Shown piece by piece: positions 1 to 8,284 of a stretch of DNA of 64,000 nucleotides. Below the pieces are notes generated by a model. It had not been told where the DNA came from and made no database searches. It saw only the letters and a program-made list of their open reading frames with translations. This DNA is from Bacteroidota bacterium (lineage in GTDB: Bacteria > Bacteroidota > Bacteroidia > Chitinophagales > Chitinophagaceae). The stretch spans positions 156,047 through 220,046 of the forward strand of contig JAEWJK010000004.1 of assembly GCA_023386555.1 (NCBI GenBank), in the 5' to 3' direction. The first letter of the stretch is position 1; each line of letters starts with the position of its first letter. The position numbers were made by a program, and so were the translations under genes.

Positions 1-603
1 TTCCGGAAACTTACTTTCGAATTCCGTCCATAATTCAGGATGAAAGAAAGGCATTCTTGCCAGCCAGTTCTTTACACCTTCAAGTACACTGAGTTCATTT
101 TCACATGCAGTTATATCATCATAATCAGTTTGCTGAAAACCACCTGCATGGGTACACACGTTTTTATAATGCTCTGGCATATGCCTGCAATGCATTTTTA
201 ACCCCAGCATAGCTTCCACCATTCTGAATTGCTTACTCTGGAAACCGGAAGCAGGGTAGAGGTACTTTCTGAAATCAAGGAAATTCAATGGTTTCATTGT
301 TTCCAGTACTTCGAATTGTGCATTCATCAGGTTAATGATCTTGATGATGCGATACAACCTTTGAACGATCACACTCATCTCATCCGTATTATCATCTATC
401 CGATCTTTATGAAGTGACTCAATGATAGAGGAAAGTTCATGCCTTACTTGTTTAAACCAAAGTTCAAATGCCTGGTGTACGATAATGAAAAGCATTTCTT
501 CATGAGCTTCTTTACCATCCTCAGCACTTTTGGGATGTTGAGCATCTAAAATTTTGTCGAGATGTAAATATTCAGAGTAATACAATGACTTCTTGTTGTC
601 CAT
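1..603 (-). CDS. kynA: tryptophan 2,3-dioxygenase, 3' part beyond window
   Basis: Reading the minus strand from the ATG at 601-603 gives 201 codons without a stop, running off the left edge. The start MDNKKSLYYSEYLHLDKILD and the segment LFIIVHQAFELWFKQVRHEL at about residues 40-60 are hallmarks of tryptophan 2,3-dioxygenase, the heme enzyme that opens the indole ring of L-tryptophan to N-formylkynurenine in the kynurenine pathway. The full family length is about 280-320 residues, so roughly two thirds is present and the C-terminal part is missing only because the window ends. It is divergent from pdhA, with 310 bases between. No other kynurenine-pathway gene is visible here. Confidence 0.9.
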   Translation of the reverse strand, partial: MDNKKSLYYSEYLHLDKILDAQHPKSAEDGKEAHEEMLFIIVHQAFELWFKQVRHELSSIIESLHKDRIDDNTDEMSVIVQRLYRIIKIINLMNAQFEVLETMKPLNFLDFRKYLYPASGFQSKQFRMVEAMLGLKMHCRHMPEHYKNVCTHAGGFQQTDYDDITACENELSVLEGVKNWLARMPFFHPELWTEFESKFPE

Positions 604-772
604 TCGTTTTGTTTTGGCCTTGCAATCTTTTGCAATAGTACAATAATCAATAACAGAATACTGGAAGTTTGTTCAATCGGGAGATGAGGGTTTAGTAGTG
701 TGGTTAAACGAAAATAAAGATAAAACAAAACGCAGAATGACAAAACCAGGTTAGCTGCCATGAAAATATACT

Positions 773-828
773 GTACAAGTGAGTGACACAACGGAAGTTA
801 AATCGAAGATCATCAGCCGGCTACATAC
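773..828 (+). repeat. dispersed intergenic repeat, copy 1
   Basis: Core GTGAGTGACACAACGGAAG at 779-797, preceded by GTACAA, followed about 20 bases later by CAGCCGGCTAC (814-824). It belongs to the 11-copy family described in the findings. It lies in the divergent spacer between tryptophan dioxygenase and pdhA. The rest of this 310-base spacer holds only the pdhA promoter and no credible gene. Confidence 0.85.
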
Positions 829-864
829 ATAAATTTCATCATCTGATGTGGGAAAAATGCCATA

Positions 865-894
865 TTGTCTAATACACACATTATACTATATTTG
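865..894 (+). promoter_or_regulatory. pdhA promoter, Bacteroidota type
   Basis: TATATTTG at 887-894 matches the Bacteroidota -7 consensus TAnnTTTG, and a TTGT at 865-868 sits at about the right distance for the -33 element. Predicted transcription start is near 901, leaving a leader of about 13 bases before the TTG start of pdhA. Confidence 0.55.
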
Positions 895-913
895 CCGCTC
901 AAAATTCTAAGAG

Positions 914-1909
914 TTGGCTACACGCTTTTCTAAAGAAACATATCTCTACTGGTACGAGTTAATGCAATTGATCCGTCAGTTTGAATTGAAAGCTGAAGAA
1001 ATGTACAAAATGGCTGGTAAGATCCGTGGATTTTTCCATGCTTATGTTGGACAGGAAGCAATTGCTGCAGGATGTATGACAGCTACAAGACCGGAAGATC
1101 CTTTTATTACAGCTTATCGAGATCATGGATTAGCTCTTGCAAAAGGCACCAGTGCTAATGCATGTATGGCTGAATTATATGGAAAAGCCACAGGTTGTGC
1201 TAAGGGAAAAGGTGGCAGCATGCACTTTTTTGATGTGAAGAATAAATTCTTTGGCGGTCATGGAATTGTGGGTGCACAAATTGGTACCGGTGCAGGATTG
1301 GCTTTCGCAGAAAAATACAAGGGTACAGATAATGTTACACTTTGTTTTTTTGGTGATGGTGCTGCTCGTCAGGGTATGTTGCACGAAACTTTCAACATGG
1401 CAATGACCTGGAAACTTCCTGTTATTTTCATTTGTGAGAATAACAATTATGCAATGGGTACATCTATCGAAAGAACTTCTAATGTTCTTGATATTTATAA
1501 ACTGGCTGATGCTTATGAAATGCCTGCCGATAAAGTAGATGGTATGACACCAGAAGCTGTACATGAAGGTATGGCAAGAGCCGTAAAAAGAGCAAGAGAA
1601 GGTGATGGACCTACATTAATAGAATTAAAAACTTATCGTTATAAAGGACATTCTGTTTCTGATCCTCAGAAATACAGAACCAAAGAAGAAGTTGAATCTT
1701 ACAAGGAAAAAGATCCTATTGCGATGGTCTTGAAAACCATTCTCGATAACAAGTTTGCTTCTGAAGAAGATATCAAAGCGATTGACGATCGTATCAATGC
1801 TGTGGTAGAAGAAAGTGTGAAGTTTGCAGAAGAAAGTCCTTGGCCGGATGATAATGAAGTATTGAAAGATGTTTACATCGATCAGAATTACCCTTTTATA
1901 GTTGACTAA
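914..1909 (+). CDS. pdhA: pyruvate dehydrogenase E1 component, alpha subunit
   Basis: 331 residues, the usual length for the alpha subunit of heterotetrameric E1. It decarboxylates pyruvate with thiamine diphosphate and passes the acetyl group to E2-bound lipoate. The ThDP/Mg motif starts GDGAARQG near residue 146 and ends in ENNNYAMGT near residue 178. The phosphorylation-loop region YRYKGHSVSDP is also present. The start is a TTG at 914; the next in-frame Met is residue 17, inside the conserved N-terminus (YLYWYELMQLIRQFELKAEE), so the TTG start fits the family best. The beta subunit is not adjacent. It is probably co-transcribed with the TPR gene 30 bases downstream and ribH. Confidence 0.9.
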   Translation: MATRFSKETYLYWYELMQLIRQFELKAEEMYKMAGKIRGFFHAYVGQEAIAAGCMTATRPEDPFITAYRDHGLALAKGTSANACMAELYGKATGCAKGKGGSMHFFDVKNKFFGGHGIVGAQIGTGAGLAFAEKYKGTDNVTLCFFGDGAARQGMLHETFNMAMTWKLPVIFICENNNYAMGTSIERTSNVLDIYKLADAYEMPADKVDGMTPEAVHEGMARAVKRAREGDGPTLIELKTYRYKGHSVSDPQKYRTKEEVESYKEKDPIAMVLKTILDNKFASEEDIKAIDDRINAVVEESVKFAEESPWPDDNEVLKDVYIDQNYPFIVD

Positions 1910-1939
1910 ATAAAACTCCCATAATTAATCTCAATTGAA

Positions 1940-2632
1940 ATGAGCGACAAGAGAACTGAGACTGCAGAAAGAAATGATGCCGTTAACAAAGTAGATGCTT
2001 TCTGGAAAAAAAATCAAAAGATCATCACTTATGTAGGTCTTGCCATCATCCTTGTTATTGGTGGATGGTATGCATACAAGCAGTATGTAGTTAAACCAAA
2101 CGAAGAGAAAGCACAAGCAGCCATTTTTAAAGCAGAAGAATATTATAGAATGGATTCTTTGAATCTTGCTTTAAATGGCAACCTGGCCGATAAAGGTTTC
2201 CTTTATGTTATTAAGAATTATGGTGGAACTCAAACAGGAGAACTGGCAAGATATTATGCCGGTGTTTCTTACCTGCGTTTAAAGGATTTTGATAATGCCA
2301 TCAAATACTTGAAAGAATTTGATACTGATTCTAAACTTGTTCAATCAATTGCATGGGGCAGATTAGCTGATGCTTATTCTGAGAAAGGTGATAGAAGCAA
2401 AGCAATTGATCTTTATAAAAAAGCTGGTCGTCATTTCCCTGAAGAAGAAGTGAATTCATCTGAGTTCCTTTTCCGTGCAGCACAGCTGTTGGAGATTGAT
2501 AACAAAAAAGACGAAGCAATCGACATCTATAAGGAATTAAAAGAGAAATTCCCGAAGAGTGAAAAAGGTGGTCAGGCAGATCGTTACATCTATCGTTTAG
2601 AAGTTCAACCAAACGAATTTTCAGTAAAATAA
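1940..2632 (+). CDS. TPR-repeat protein with N-terminal membrane anchor (YfgM-like)
   Basis: 230 residues. A charged N-terminus is followed by one membrane segment at about residues 31-49 (YVGLAIILVIGGWYAYKQYV), then a C-terminal tetratricopeptide solenoid (GVSYLRLKDFDNAIKYLKEF; AYSEKGDRSKAIDLYKKAG; KKDEAIDIYKELKEKFP). The architecture resembles the YfgM/ancillary SecYEG subunit type, where a single helix anchors a TPR domain outside the membrane; that role is inferred from layout, not proven. The stop overlaps the ribH start (TAATG), so translation is probably coupled. Confidence 0.75.
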   Translation: MSDKRTETAERNDAVNKVDAFWKKNQKIITYVGLAIILVIGGWYAYKQYVVKPNEEKAQAAIFKAEEYYRMDSLNLALNGNLADKGFLYVIKNYGGTQTGELARYYAGVSYLRLKDFDNAIKYLKEFDTDSKLVQSIAWGRLADAYSEKGDRSKAIDLYKKAGRHFPEEEVNSSEFLFRAAQLLEIDNKKDEAIDIYKELKEKFPKSEKGGQADRYIYRLEVQPNEFSVK

Positions 2633-3114
2633 TGGCTACACCAGGTAATACATCTTTACACAAAGGCATCCCAAACATTTCGGATGCCTTTGTTGTAATT
2701 GTTCGAACAGAATGGAACGATGAGATTGTTTCCAAACTGGAAAAAGGCTGCAGAAAAATCTTCAAAGCCCATAATATCAAGTTGAAAATTTTGAATGTTC
2801 CGGGAGCAGTTGAAATTCCTTTTGCAATAAAAACGTATGCTGAAAGCAAAGAAAAAAAAGCTGATGCATTTATTGCACTTGCCACTGTTATAAGAGGAGA
2901 TACCCCTCATTTTGATTATGTATGCAAAGCTGTAACGGATGGTATTCTTTCGCTCAATATGGTGTTAGATGTGCCAACGATCTTTGGTGTGTTAACAGTT
3001 GAGAATGATCAGCAAGCCATCGATCGTGTTGGTGGAAAGCATGGGCATAAAGGAGAAGAAGCTGCCATCACTGCAATTAAAATGATTGCGTTGAATAGGA
3101 GCTTGAAAAGATAA
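2632..3114 (+). CDS. ribH: 6,7-dimethyl-8-ribityllumazine synthase
   Basis: 160 residues, the normal length. Lumazine synthase condenses 5-amino-6-ribitylaminouracil with 3,4-dihydroxy-2-butanone 4-phosphate, the penultimate step of riboflavin synthesis, usually as an icosahedral shell or pentamer. Motifs seen are VPGAVEIPFAIK (about 57-68), ATVIRGDTPHFDYVCKAVTDG (about 84-104, with the catalytic His) and FGVLTVENDQQAIDR. The ATG overlaps the stop of the TPR gene by one base. No other rib gene is nearby, as is common in this phylum. A dispersed repeat begins two bases after the stop. Confidence 0.95.
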   Translation: MATPGNTSLHKGIPNISDAFVVIVRTEWNDEIVSKLEKGCRKIFKAHNIKLKILNVPGAVEIPFAIKTYAESKEKKADAFIALATVIRGDTPHFDYVCKAVTDGILSLNMVLDVPTIFGVLTVENDQQAIDRVGGKHGHKGEEAAITAIKMIALNRSLKR

Positions 3115-3115
3115 T

Positions 3116-3164
3116 ACCAGCTTTAGTTTTCTCATAGCATCGTCTGTTGCGTCGCAAGCACTTC
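3116..3164 (-). repeat. dispersed intergenic repeat, copy 2 (variant type)
   Basis: Read on the minus strand this is AGTGCTTGCGACGCAACAG, then ACGATGCTATGAG, then AAGCTGGT. The middle part (GATGCTATGA) and the 3' block (GCTGG) match the copy at 32028. The copy starts immediately after the ribH stop. Confidence 0.7.
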
Positions 3165-3191
3165 ATCGTTCATATCTTTGTGCCATTCTAA

Positions 3192-3236
3192 CCATCAGCT
3201 AAAATCTGTTCAATCAGCGTCATCCGTGTTCCAATC
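3192..3236 (-). repeat. stray unit of the repeat found in tandem at 61.7 kb
   Basis: The stretch around 3203-3232 (CTGTTCAATCAGCGTCATCC followed by GTGTTCC) is the reverse complement of the block GAACACGGATAACGCTGATTG that recurs in the tandem array at 61676-61850. It sits directly upstream of the Fe-S protein gene at 3258. Confidence 0.6.
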
Positions 3237-3257
3237 TTCTTTACATTGCATTCCAAT

Positions 3258-3977
3258 ATGAACGTATCTATTTTTATCCCCTGTTTCGTCGATCAGCTAT
3301 ATCCCCAGGTTGGTTTTAATATGGTGAAAGTATTAGAGAAAGCAGGATGTACGGTTTTCTATAATTCAAATCAAACCTGTTGCGGACAACCTGCATTTAA
3401 TGCTGGGTTTTGGGGAGAATCGAGAGAAGTGTGTACAAAGTTCGTAAAAGATTTTGCGGAGGCAGATTACGTAGTTGCTCCCAGTGCAAGCTGTGTTGGT
3501 TTTGTAAGAAATTACTATCCAAAACTGATGGAAGATTCACCGGTGAACAATGAAGTGAAATTGTTGAAGGAAAAAACATTCGAGTTTGCAGAATTCATGA
3601 TAAAAGTGTTGAAGATCGATGATGTTGGTGCTGAGTTCAATGCAAAGGTTACGTATCATGATAGTTGTGCCGGATTGAGAGAAGTTGGAATTAAATCAGA
3701 ACCACGACAACTGCTCAGCAAAGTAAAAGGACTTGAGTTGGTTGAAATGAATGATGTAGAAACCTGTTGCGGCTTTGGTGGAACTTTCGCTGTAAAATTT
3801 GAATCTATCAGCATTGCAATGGCCGATCAGAAAGCAACCAATGCAAGTGATACAAAAGCAGAATACCTCATCAGCACTGATGTAAGTTGTTTAATGCATT
3901 TAGATGGTTACATAAAAAATGCAGGTTATCCATTAAAAACATTACACTTAGCTGATGTCTTAGCCAGTGGATGGTAG
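3258..3977 (+). CDS. (Fe-S)-binding protein with two CCG domains, LutA-like
   Basis: 239 residues from the ATG at 3258; an upstream TTG would add four unlikely residues. Two cysteine-rich CCG domains are visible: NQTCCGQPAFN in the first half and DVETCCGFGGTF in the second, with HDSCAGLREV between. These domains bind Fe-S clusters in heterodisulfide reductase HdrB, glycolate oxidase GlcF and the LutA subunit of L-lactate oxidation. The length and pair of domains fit LutA/YkgE best. LutB and LutC are not adjacent, so the electron partner is unknown; the Fe-S membrane protein at 26280 is a possible one. Confidence 0.85.
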   Translation: MNVSIFIPCFVDQLYPQVGFNMVKVLEKAGCTVFYNSNQTCCGQPAFNAGFWGESREVCTKFVKDFAEADYVVAPSASCVGFVRNYYPKLMEDSPVNNEVKLLKEKTFEFAEFMIKVLKIDDVGAEFNAKVTYHDSCAGLREVGIKSEPRQLLSKVKGLELVEMNDVETCCGFGGTFAVKFESISIAMADQKATNASDTKAEYLISTDVSCLMHLDGYIKNAGYPLKTLHLADVLASGW

Positions 3978-4017
3978 AAATAACATCAGCGATCAGACAT
4001 CATAAATCATACATCTT
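3973..4017 (+). repeat. degenerate simple-word repeat before EVE gene
   Basis: The spacer contains a loose iteration of the words ACATCA, CAGACATCA, TAAATCATACATC and TTATG, ending exactly at the start codon of the next gene. Similar word-like tracts precede other genes here (27593, 33843, 46681). Confidence 0.45.
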
Positions 4018-4431
4018 ATGTCTTATTGGCTTGTAAAATCAGAACCTTTTAAATATAGCTGGGATCAATTTGAAAACGATGGCCAAACCTTCTGGGATGG
4101 AGTAAGAAATTATGCTGCAAGAAACAACCTGAAGGCTATGAAAAAAGGTGACCAAGTTTTGTGGTATCACAGCAATGAAGGTTTGGAAATTGTTGGTATT
4201 GCAAAAGTGGTAAAAGAAGCTTACCAAGATCCTACAACTGACGAAGAAGCCTGGGTAGTTGTGGATCTGAAGCCTTTCAAAAAACTAAAGAAGCCTGTTA
4301 GTCTTGCACAGGTAAAGTCAGAAAAGCGTTTAAAAGATATGGCTTTGGTTAGACTAGGACGATTATCTGTTCAGCCGGTTACAGATGATGAATGGAAAGT
4401 GGTGATGGAATTAGCAGAAACAAAAGCGTAA
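4018..4431 (+). CDS. EVE domain protein
   Basis: 137 residues, a single EVE (PUA-like) domain. The start MSYWLVKSEPFKYSWDQF, the segment WDGVRNYAARNNLKAMKKGD and the following VLWYHSN are characteristic. EVE domains are related to YTH and ASCH folds and are thought to recognise modified bases in DNA or RNA; the ligand for this stand-alone form is not established. It follows the Fe-S gene by 40 bases on the same strand and may be co-transcribed with it, though the functions do not obviously connect. Confidence 0.85.
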   Translation: MSYWLVKSEPFKYSWDQFENDGQTFWDGVRNYAARNNLKAMKKGDQVLWYHSNEGLEIVGIAKVVKEAYQDPTTDEEAWVVVDLKPFKKLKKPVSLAQVKSEKRLKDMALVRLGRLSVQPVTDDEWKVVMELAETKA

Positions 4432-4530
4432 TTCATTTTAACAATCACTCACGGGTTACATTTCTTACTTCAAAGTATTCATTATTGCAGGCCTGCAAGT
4501 TTTAATTCATCACAATTAAAAACCTGCAAA

Positions 4531-4953
4531 ATGAAATCAAAGATCATCGTAGCATGTATTGCTGCCGCACTCGTTATTACATTTATCTCATGCGATTGGT
4601 TCAAATCAAAAGATGAACCTACAGAGCAAGCTTTCAACATCGAAGGTCAGTGGATCATCGATTCTATTGAGAACAAGAGTTCTGATTCAGCAAAGAACAT
4701 AGGTATTTTCTTACTGGCATTGGCTTCAACAGAAGAGGAAAACATCGGTATTGAATTTAAGAATGATAGCACTTATCATTTTATCAATGCATCAGATTCT
4801 ATTCAGGGAAAATATTATTTGTCAGACGATGATAATAGCCTGTTTGTAAAGGAAGATTCAGTTACACATCAGCTTAATTTTCTATCAAAGAATGATTCTT
4901 CATTTATTGTAAGTTCAACGGATAGCCTGGTATATCATCTCAGGAAGAAATGA
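4531..4953 (+). CDS. small lipoprotein, unknown function
   Basis: 140 residues. The N-terminus MKSKIIVACIAAALVITFISC is a lipoprotein signal peptide with the lipidated Cys at residue 21. The mature part is acidic and Ser/Asp-rich (EGQWIIDSIENKS; GIEFKNDSTYHF; QGKYYLSDDDNSLFVKEDSVTHQL), a pattern typical of lipocalin-like or META-like small beta-barrel lipoproteins of Bacteroidota. I do not recognise a named family. It probably sits at the outer or inner membrane facing the periplasm. Confidence 0.75.
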   Translation: MKSKIIVACIAAALVITFISCDWFKSKDEPTEQAFNIEGQWIIDSIENKSSDSAKNIGIFLLALASTEEENIGIEFKNDSTYHFINASDSIQGKYYLSDDDNSLFVKEDSVTHQLNFLSKNDSSFIVSSTDSLVYHLRKK

Positions 4954-5018
4954 TGCTGCATAACGGTTGCTCCCTTATGGAAATTGCCTTCTTTTAGTCT
5001 CTCATTAAAAAAATGACT

Positions 5019-5942
5019 ATGAAAAAAATTATGATGGTTATTTCAACCATAACAATATTGTCGTGCAATAAAAATGCTGATCAAAGCATCCAGGATATGA
5101 ATCTTACTGAAGTTGAATTCAACAAAGAAGATCAATACCAAATAAGTGATGAAGGAATAGTAACAGACAGCACACCAACACAGCAATCAGCACCGCCAAA
5201 TATTGCAATTCCAAAATCTGACTGGACAAAGAAAATTATAAAGACGGCCAATGTAACATTAGAGTTAAACGATTACCACCTTTTCAATAATTCAGTTCAT
5301 AATATATTACAGAATTACGGAGCCTATATATCTAATGAGCAACAAACACAAAGTGATGGAAAGATCAATAATCAGCTATCGATAAAAGTACCTGTTGATA
5401 GATTTGAAAACTTGATTGGTTATCTCACTGCAGAAAAGAAGAATAAAGTGCTTCAAAAAGAGATTGCTTCTTCAGATGTTACCGCAGAATACGTTGATAC
5501 AAGGTCAAGAATTGAAACAAAAAAGCAATTAAGAGCCAAGTATTATGATCTGCTGAAAGATGCTAAGAAGATGGATGATGTATTACAGGTTCATGCTGAA
5601 ATTAATTCCATTACAGAAGAGATTGAGGCTGCTTCAGGAAGAATGGAATACATTTCACACCAGGCTGTATATAGCACCATAAACCTTCAATACTTTCAGA
5701 TCCTGGATGCTTCGAAGATCCATGATAATTCCCCATCGTTTTTTATTCAATTAACTGAAGCTGTAAAAGGTGGAGCGTCATTAATTGGCAATATCATTAT
5801 CACTATTGCATATTTATGGCCAATAATCGTTGTGGGTTTGATATTGTTTTTGATCTTGAGGAGAAAGGGATTATTCAGAAATAGAATACTTCTGTCCAAC
5901 AATGAACCAAAAGTACCAGAGTGCGACGCAAGCAAAGCTTAA
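5019..5942 (+). CDS. DUF4349 membrane lipoprotein
   Basis: 307 residues from the second ATG; the first ATG, at 5013, adds two. A lipobox (STITILSC) gives a lipidated Cys near residue 16. The core KIIKTANVTLELNDYH and NNQLSIKVPVDRFENLIGYL is the DUF4349 domain, followed by a coiled-coil segment (residues ~160-210) and a single membrane helix near residues 255-280 (WPIIVVGLILFLILRR). Function is unknown. The last nine codons (VPECDASKA) and the stop lie inside a copy of the dispersed repeat, so the natural C-terminus appears to have been replaced or extended by repeat DNA. Confidence 0.8.
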   Translation: MKKIMMVISTITILSCNKNADQSIQDMNLTEVEFNKEDQYQISDEGIVTDSTPTQQSAPPNIAIPKSDWTKKIIKTANVTLELNDYHLFNNSVHNILQNYGAYISNEQQTQSDGKINNQLSIKVPVDRFENLIGYLTAEKKNKVLQKEIASSDVTAEYVDTRSRIETKKQLRAKYYDLLKDAKKMDDVLQVHAEINSITEEIEAASGRMEYISHQAVYSTINLQYFQILDASKIHDNSPSFFIQLTEAVKGGASLIGNIIITIAYLWPIIVVGLILFLILRRKGLFRNRILLSNNEPKVPECDASKA

Positions 5943-5955
5943 TTGAAACGCTTAA
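5913..5955 (+). repeat. dispersed intergenic repeat, copy 3, inside a gene end
   Basis: GTACCAGAGTGCGACGCAAG followed by CAAAGCTTAATTGAAAC. It is the variant GAGTGCGACGCAA subtype and overlaps the last 30 bases of the DUF4349 gene, including the TAA. Confidence 0.7.
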
Positions 5956-5990
5956 CCGAAATCAAAAAAAATCTTCCCTACTTTTATTAA

Positions 5991-6680
5991 ATGACTAAAA
6001 AGAAACTTGTTGTTCTTACAGGTGCAGGCATTAGTGCTGAAAGCGGACTAAAAACTTTCCGTGACAGTGATGGGCTTTGGGAAGGTTACGATGTTACGGA
6101 AGTTGCTACTCCGAGAGCCTGGCGAAAAGATCCAAAACTGGTACTTGATTTTTATAATATGCGTCGAAAAAATGTTGCAGAAGCAGAACCGAATGCTGCA
6201 CATACTGGGTTAGCACAGCTGGAAAAAGATTTTGATGTACATATTATCACGCAAAACATAGATAATCTGCATGAAAGAGCTGGCAGCACAAAAATACTTC
6301 ACCTGCATGGCGAGATATTTAAAATGAGAAGTGAGGCTGATGAATCGTTGGTGTATGATATTCGTGGTGATATTAATATTGGAGATACTGCAGATGATGG
6401 TGCACAGCTTCGTCCACACATTGTTTGGTTTGAAGAGCCGGTTCCGCTGATTGAAGAAGCGGCAAAAATCACAAGGACAGCAGATATTTTTGTAGTGATC
6501 GGAACTTCATTGGTGGTTTATCCTGCTGCAGGTTTAGTAAATTATGCACCGGTTGATTGTCCTAAATTCATCATTGATAAAAAAGTGCCTTACTCTTCGT
6601 TGTATAACTTAACGGTAATAAAAAAACCTGCCTCGGAAGGAGTGAAGGAGTTGAGAGATAAGTTGAAAGAGTTTATTTGA
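5991..6680 (+). CDS. SIR2-family NAD-dependent protein deacylase lacking zinc cysteines
   Basis: 229 residues. The NAD-binding motifs GAGISAESGLKTFRDSDGLW (about 12-31), TQNIDNLHERAGS with the QN/D pair, and catalytic LHGEIF are intact, as is HIVWFEEPVP near residue 145. The four cysteines that hold the structural zinc in most sirtuins are absent from the segment between LHGEIF and LRPHIVWF, which is shorter; this zinc-less form is known among Bacteroidota sirtuins. It removes acyl groups from lysines using NAD; the exact acyl preference cannot be read. It converges with the saccharopine dehydrogenase gene. Confidence 0.9.
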   Translation: MTKKKLVVLTGAGISAESGLKTFRDSDGLWEGYDVTEVATPRAWRKDPKLVLDFYNMRRKNVAEAEPNAAHTGLAQLEKDFDVHIITQNIDNLHERAGSTKILHLHGEIFKMRSEADESLVYDIRGDINIGDTADDGAQLRPHIVWFEEPVPLIEEAAKITRTADIFVVIGTSLVVYPAAGLVNYAPVDCPKFIIDKKVPYSSLYNLTVIKKPASEGVKELRDKLKEFI

Positions 6681-6727
6681 CCAGCTAAAGTATTCTATTC
6701 ACCTTTTGTTGTGTCACTCACTTCGAC
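6681..6727 (-). repeat. dispersed intergenic repeat, copy 4
   Basis: On the minus strand: GAAGTGAGTGACACAACAAA with the 3' block TTTAGCTGG at 6689-6681. The 3' block touches the stop codon of the sirtuin gene (6680). It lies between convergent genes. Confidence 0.8.
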
Positions 6728-6749
6728 GTTCAGTATTTTATTCAGCTAT

Positions 6750-8252
6750 TCATACTTCTTCATTAAAAACAATCCCATGTTTTTCCAATTCTTTCAACAC
6801 CGGCTCATAAATAGCTGCTGAAATAGGAATATGCAAGCCTGTTAATTTAATCTTTTCATCTAATATCAATTTTGCTGCAATGCCTAAAGGCAGTCCAACA
6901 GTCTTTGCCATTGCTGTATGTAAAGCATTTTCACCTGTAACCTGCAAAGAACTTTTTATTAAGTGCTTTTGATCCTCTAAAGTGTATTCAATTTCATGTA
7001 ACATCACAACAAGGTCTTTGTCTTCCGGTTGCAAAGCAAGTTTAGTTTCGAAAATGAATTGCAACACATCTGCTGCACTACAAAGTCCTCTATTAATTAC
7101 AGTTGTTTCATCATCCATTCCCAGGAAAAAAAGCTGTTTCATGCTCAGGTTGGCTTCGTGCATTTTTACAGCAACCGTTTCTGCAGCCTGGTCTTTTATA
7201 TCATCAACTTCAACTGAATTCAATTCTCCTTTTTCATTCACCAGCATCACTTCATCCGGTGCCTTGGCTCCTTGCTTTTCGGCCTGTTCTTCAGCTTCCA
7301 TCAAAGCCATGAGTTTTTCCATCATATCTTTTGCATACGAAAGACGGCTCACTAACATCTGGCTTAACCATTCACCAAAACCATATTTCTCAAAATGCTG
7401 ACGAAAGAAATCTGCTAAAGTCATTCCATCGGTTTCATACATTTTTTCTTCATCCGTCAACATCAGGTCAATAATGTTTTTCCATCCAAAACAAAACTCT
7501 GGATGGCGAAGGGTTGTTCTAACGAATGTTGAAACTTCATGGAGATCATAAGTATCAATATACTTCAAAGAATCCCTGTTAGGATAATAGGCATACACTG
7601 AATCCTCATCCACCTGTACAATCCTGTTCTGATCGAATAACTGTACATAACCAAGACTTACCACTTTATCATTTTCCCTGTACAAAGCACCAGTTTTTCC
7701 GGCAGTAACTACATTTCTTGCATTCCAGCTGATCTTATAGTGCCATGGATTGGTATCACTTTCAGGTGCAACCAATCCACCACAATGCGATTTAAATGAA
7801 GTGATCGTTCCGCCTTTCTTTTTTATTTCATTGATCAACTGCATGGCACTCATATGATCAATGCCTGGATCAAGTCCCATTTCACACAGAAACAATAACC
7901 CCTTTGCAGCTATCTCCTTTTCGAGAGCTTTTATCTTTTCATCCACATAACTGGCTGTAAGAAGATGTTTATTGAATTGCAAACAATCTACCGCAATTAA
8001 ATAATGCAGGGCAGGAGGCATGAGTGATATTACAACATCGGCTTCCTGTATTAATTGCTGCCGTTCATTTACATTCTCAATATTTACAGCAACAGGTTTA
8101 ACTAAAGGATGATCTCCAACTTTGTCCTGAACCACTTTCAGATCAGCATCAGCAACTGTGACTTTGCAAACAATTTCATTTGCCAGTTCTTTCAGATAAT
8201 CGATCAATACGGTAGCCGATCTTCCTGCTCCAAACAGAACAATGTGTTTCAT
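6750..8252 (-). CDS. saccharopine dehydrogenase (L-glutamate-forming type)
   Basis: 500 residues. An N-terminal Rossmann fold (HIVLFGAGRSATVLIDYL; VTVADADL; ADVVISLMPPALH) and the catalytic-domain segment CEMGLDPGIDHMSAMQLI followed by the Gly-rich SHCGGLVAPESDTNPWHYKI match the Lys9-type saccharopine reductase family. In lysine breakdown the enzyme splits saccharopine into glutamate and aminoadipate semialdehyde. The ALDH7-type gene at 36837 would oxidise that semialdehyde, so both late steps are in this window. The minus-strand sequence TACCTTCG at 8264-8257 just ahead of the ATG resembles a -7 element, which would imply an almost leaderless mRNA. Confidence 0.85.
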   Translation of the reverse strand: MKHIVLFGAGRSATVLIDYLKELANEIVCKVTVADADLKVVQDKVGDHPLVKPVAVNIENVNERQQLIQEADVVISLMPPALHYLIAVDCLQFNKHLLTASYVDEKIKALEKEIAAKGLLFLCEMGLDPGIDHMSAMQLINEIKKKGGTITSFKSHCGGLVAPESDTNPWHYKISWNARNVVTAGKTGALYRENDKVVSLGYVQLFDQNRIVQVDEDSVYAYYPNRDSLKYIDTYDLHEVSTFVRTTLRHPEFCFGWKNIIDLMLTDEEKMYETDGMTLADFFRQHFEKYGFGEWLSQMLVSRLSYAKDMMEKLMALMEAEEQAEKQGAKAPDEVMLVNEKGELNSVEVDDIKDQAAETVAVKMHEANLSMKQLFFLGMDDETTVINRGLCSAADVLQFIFETKLALQPEDKDLVVMLHEIEYTLEDQKHLIKSSLQVTGENALHTAMAKTVGLPLGIAAKLILDEKIKLTGLHIPISAAIYEPVLKELEKHGIVFNEEV

Positions 8253-8284
8253 TTGCCGAAGGTAAGAGATTCGCTATTAGAAGA

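Noticed and set aside
546..791. 81-residue minus-strand frame between kynA and pdhA
   Set aside because: It overlaps the tryptophan dioxygenase start in another frame and includes repeat DNA.
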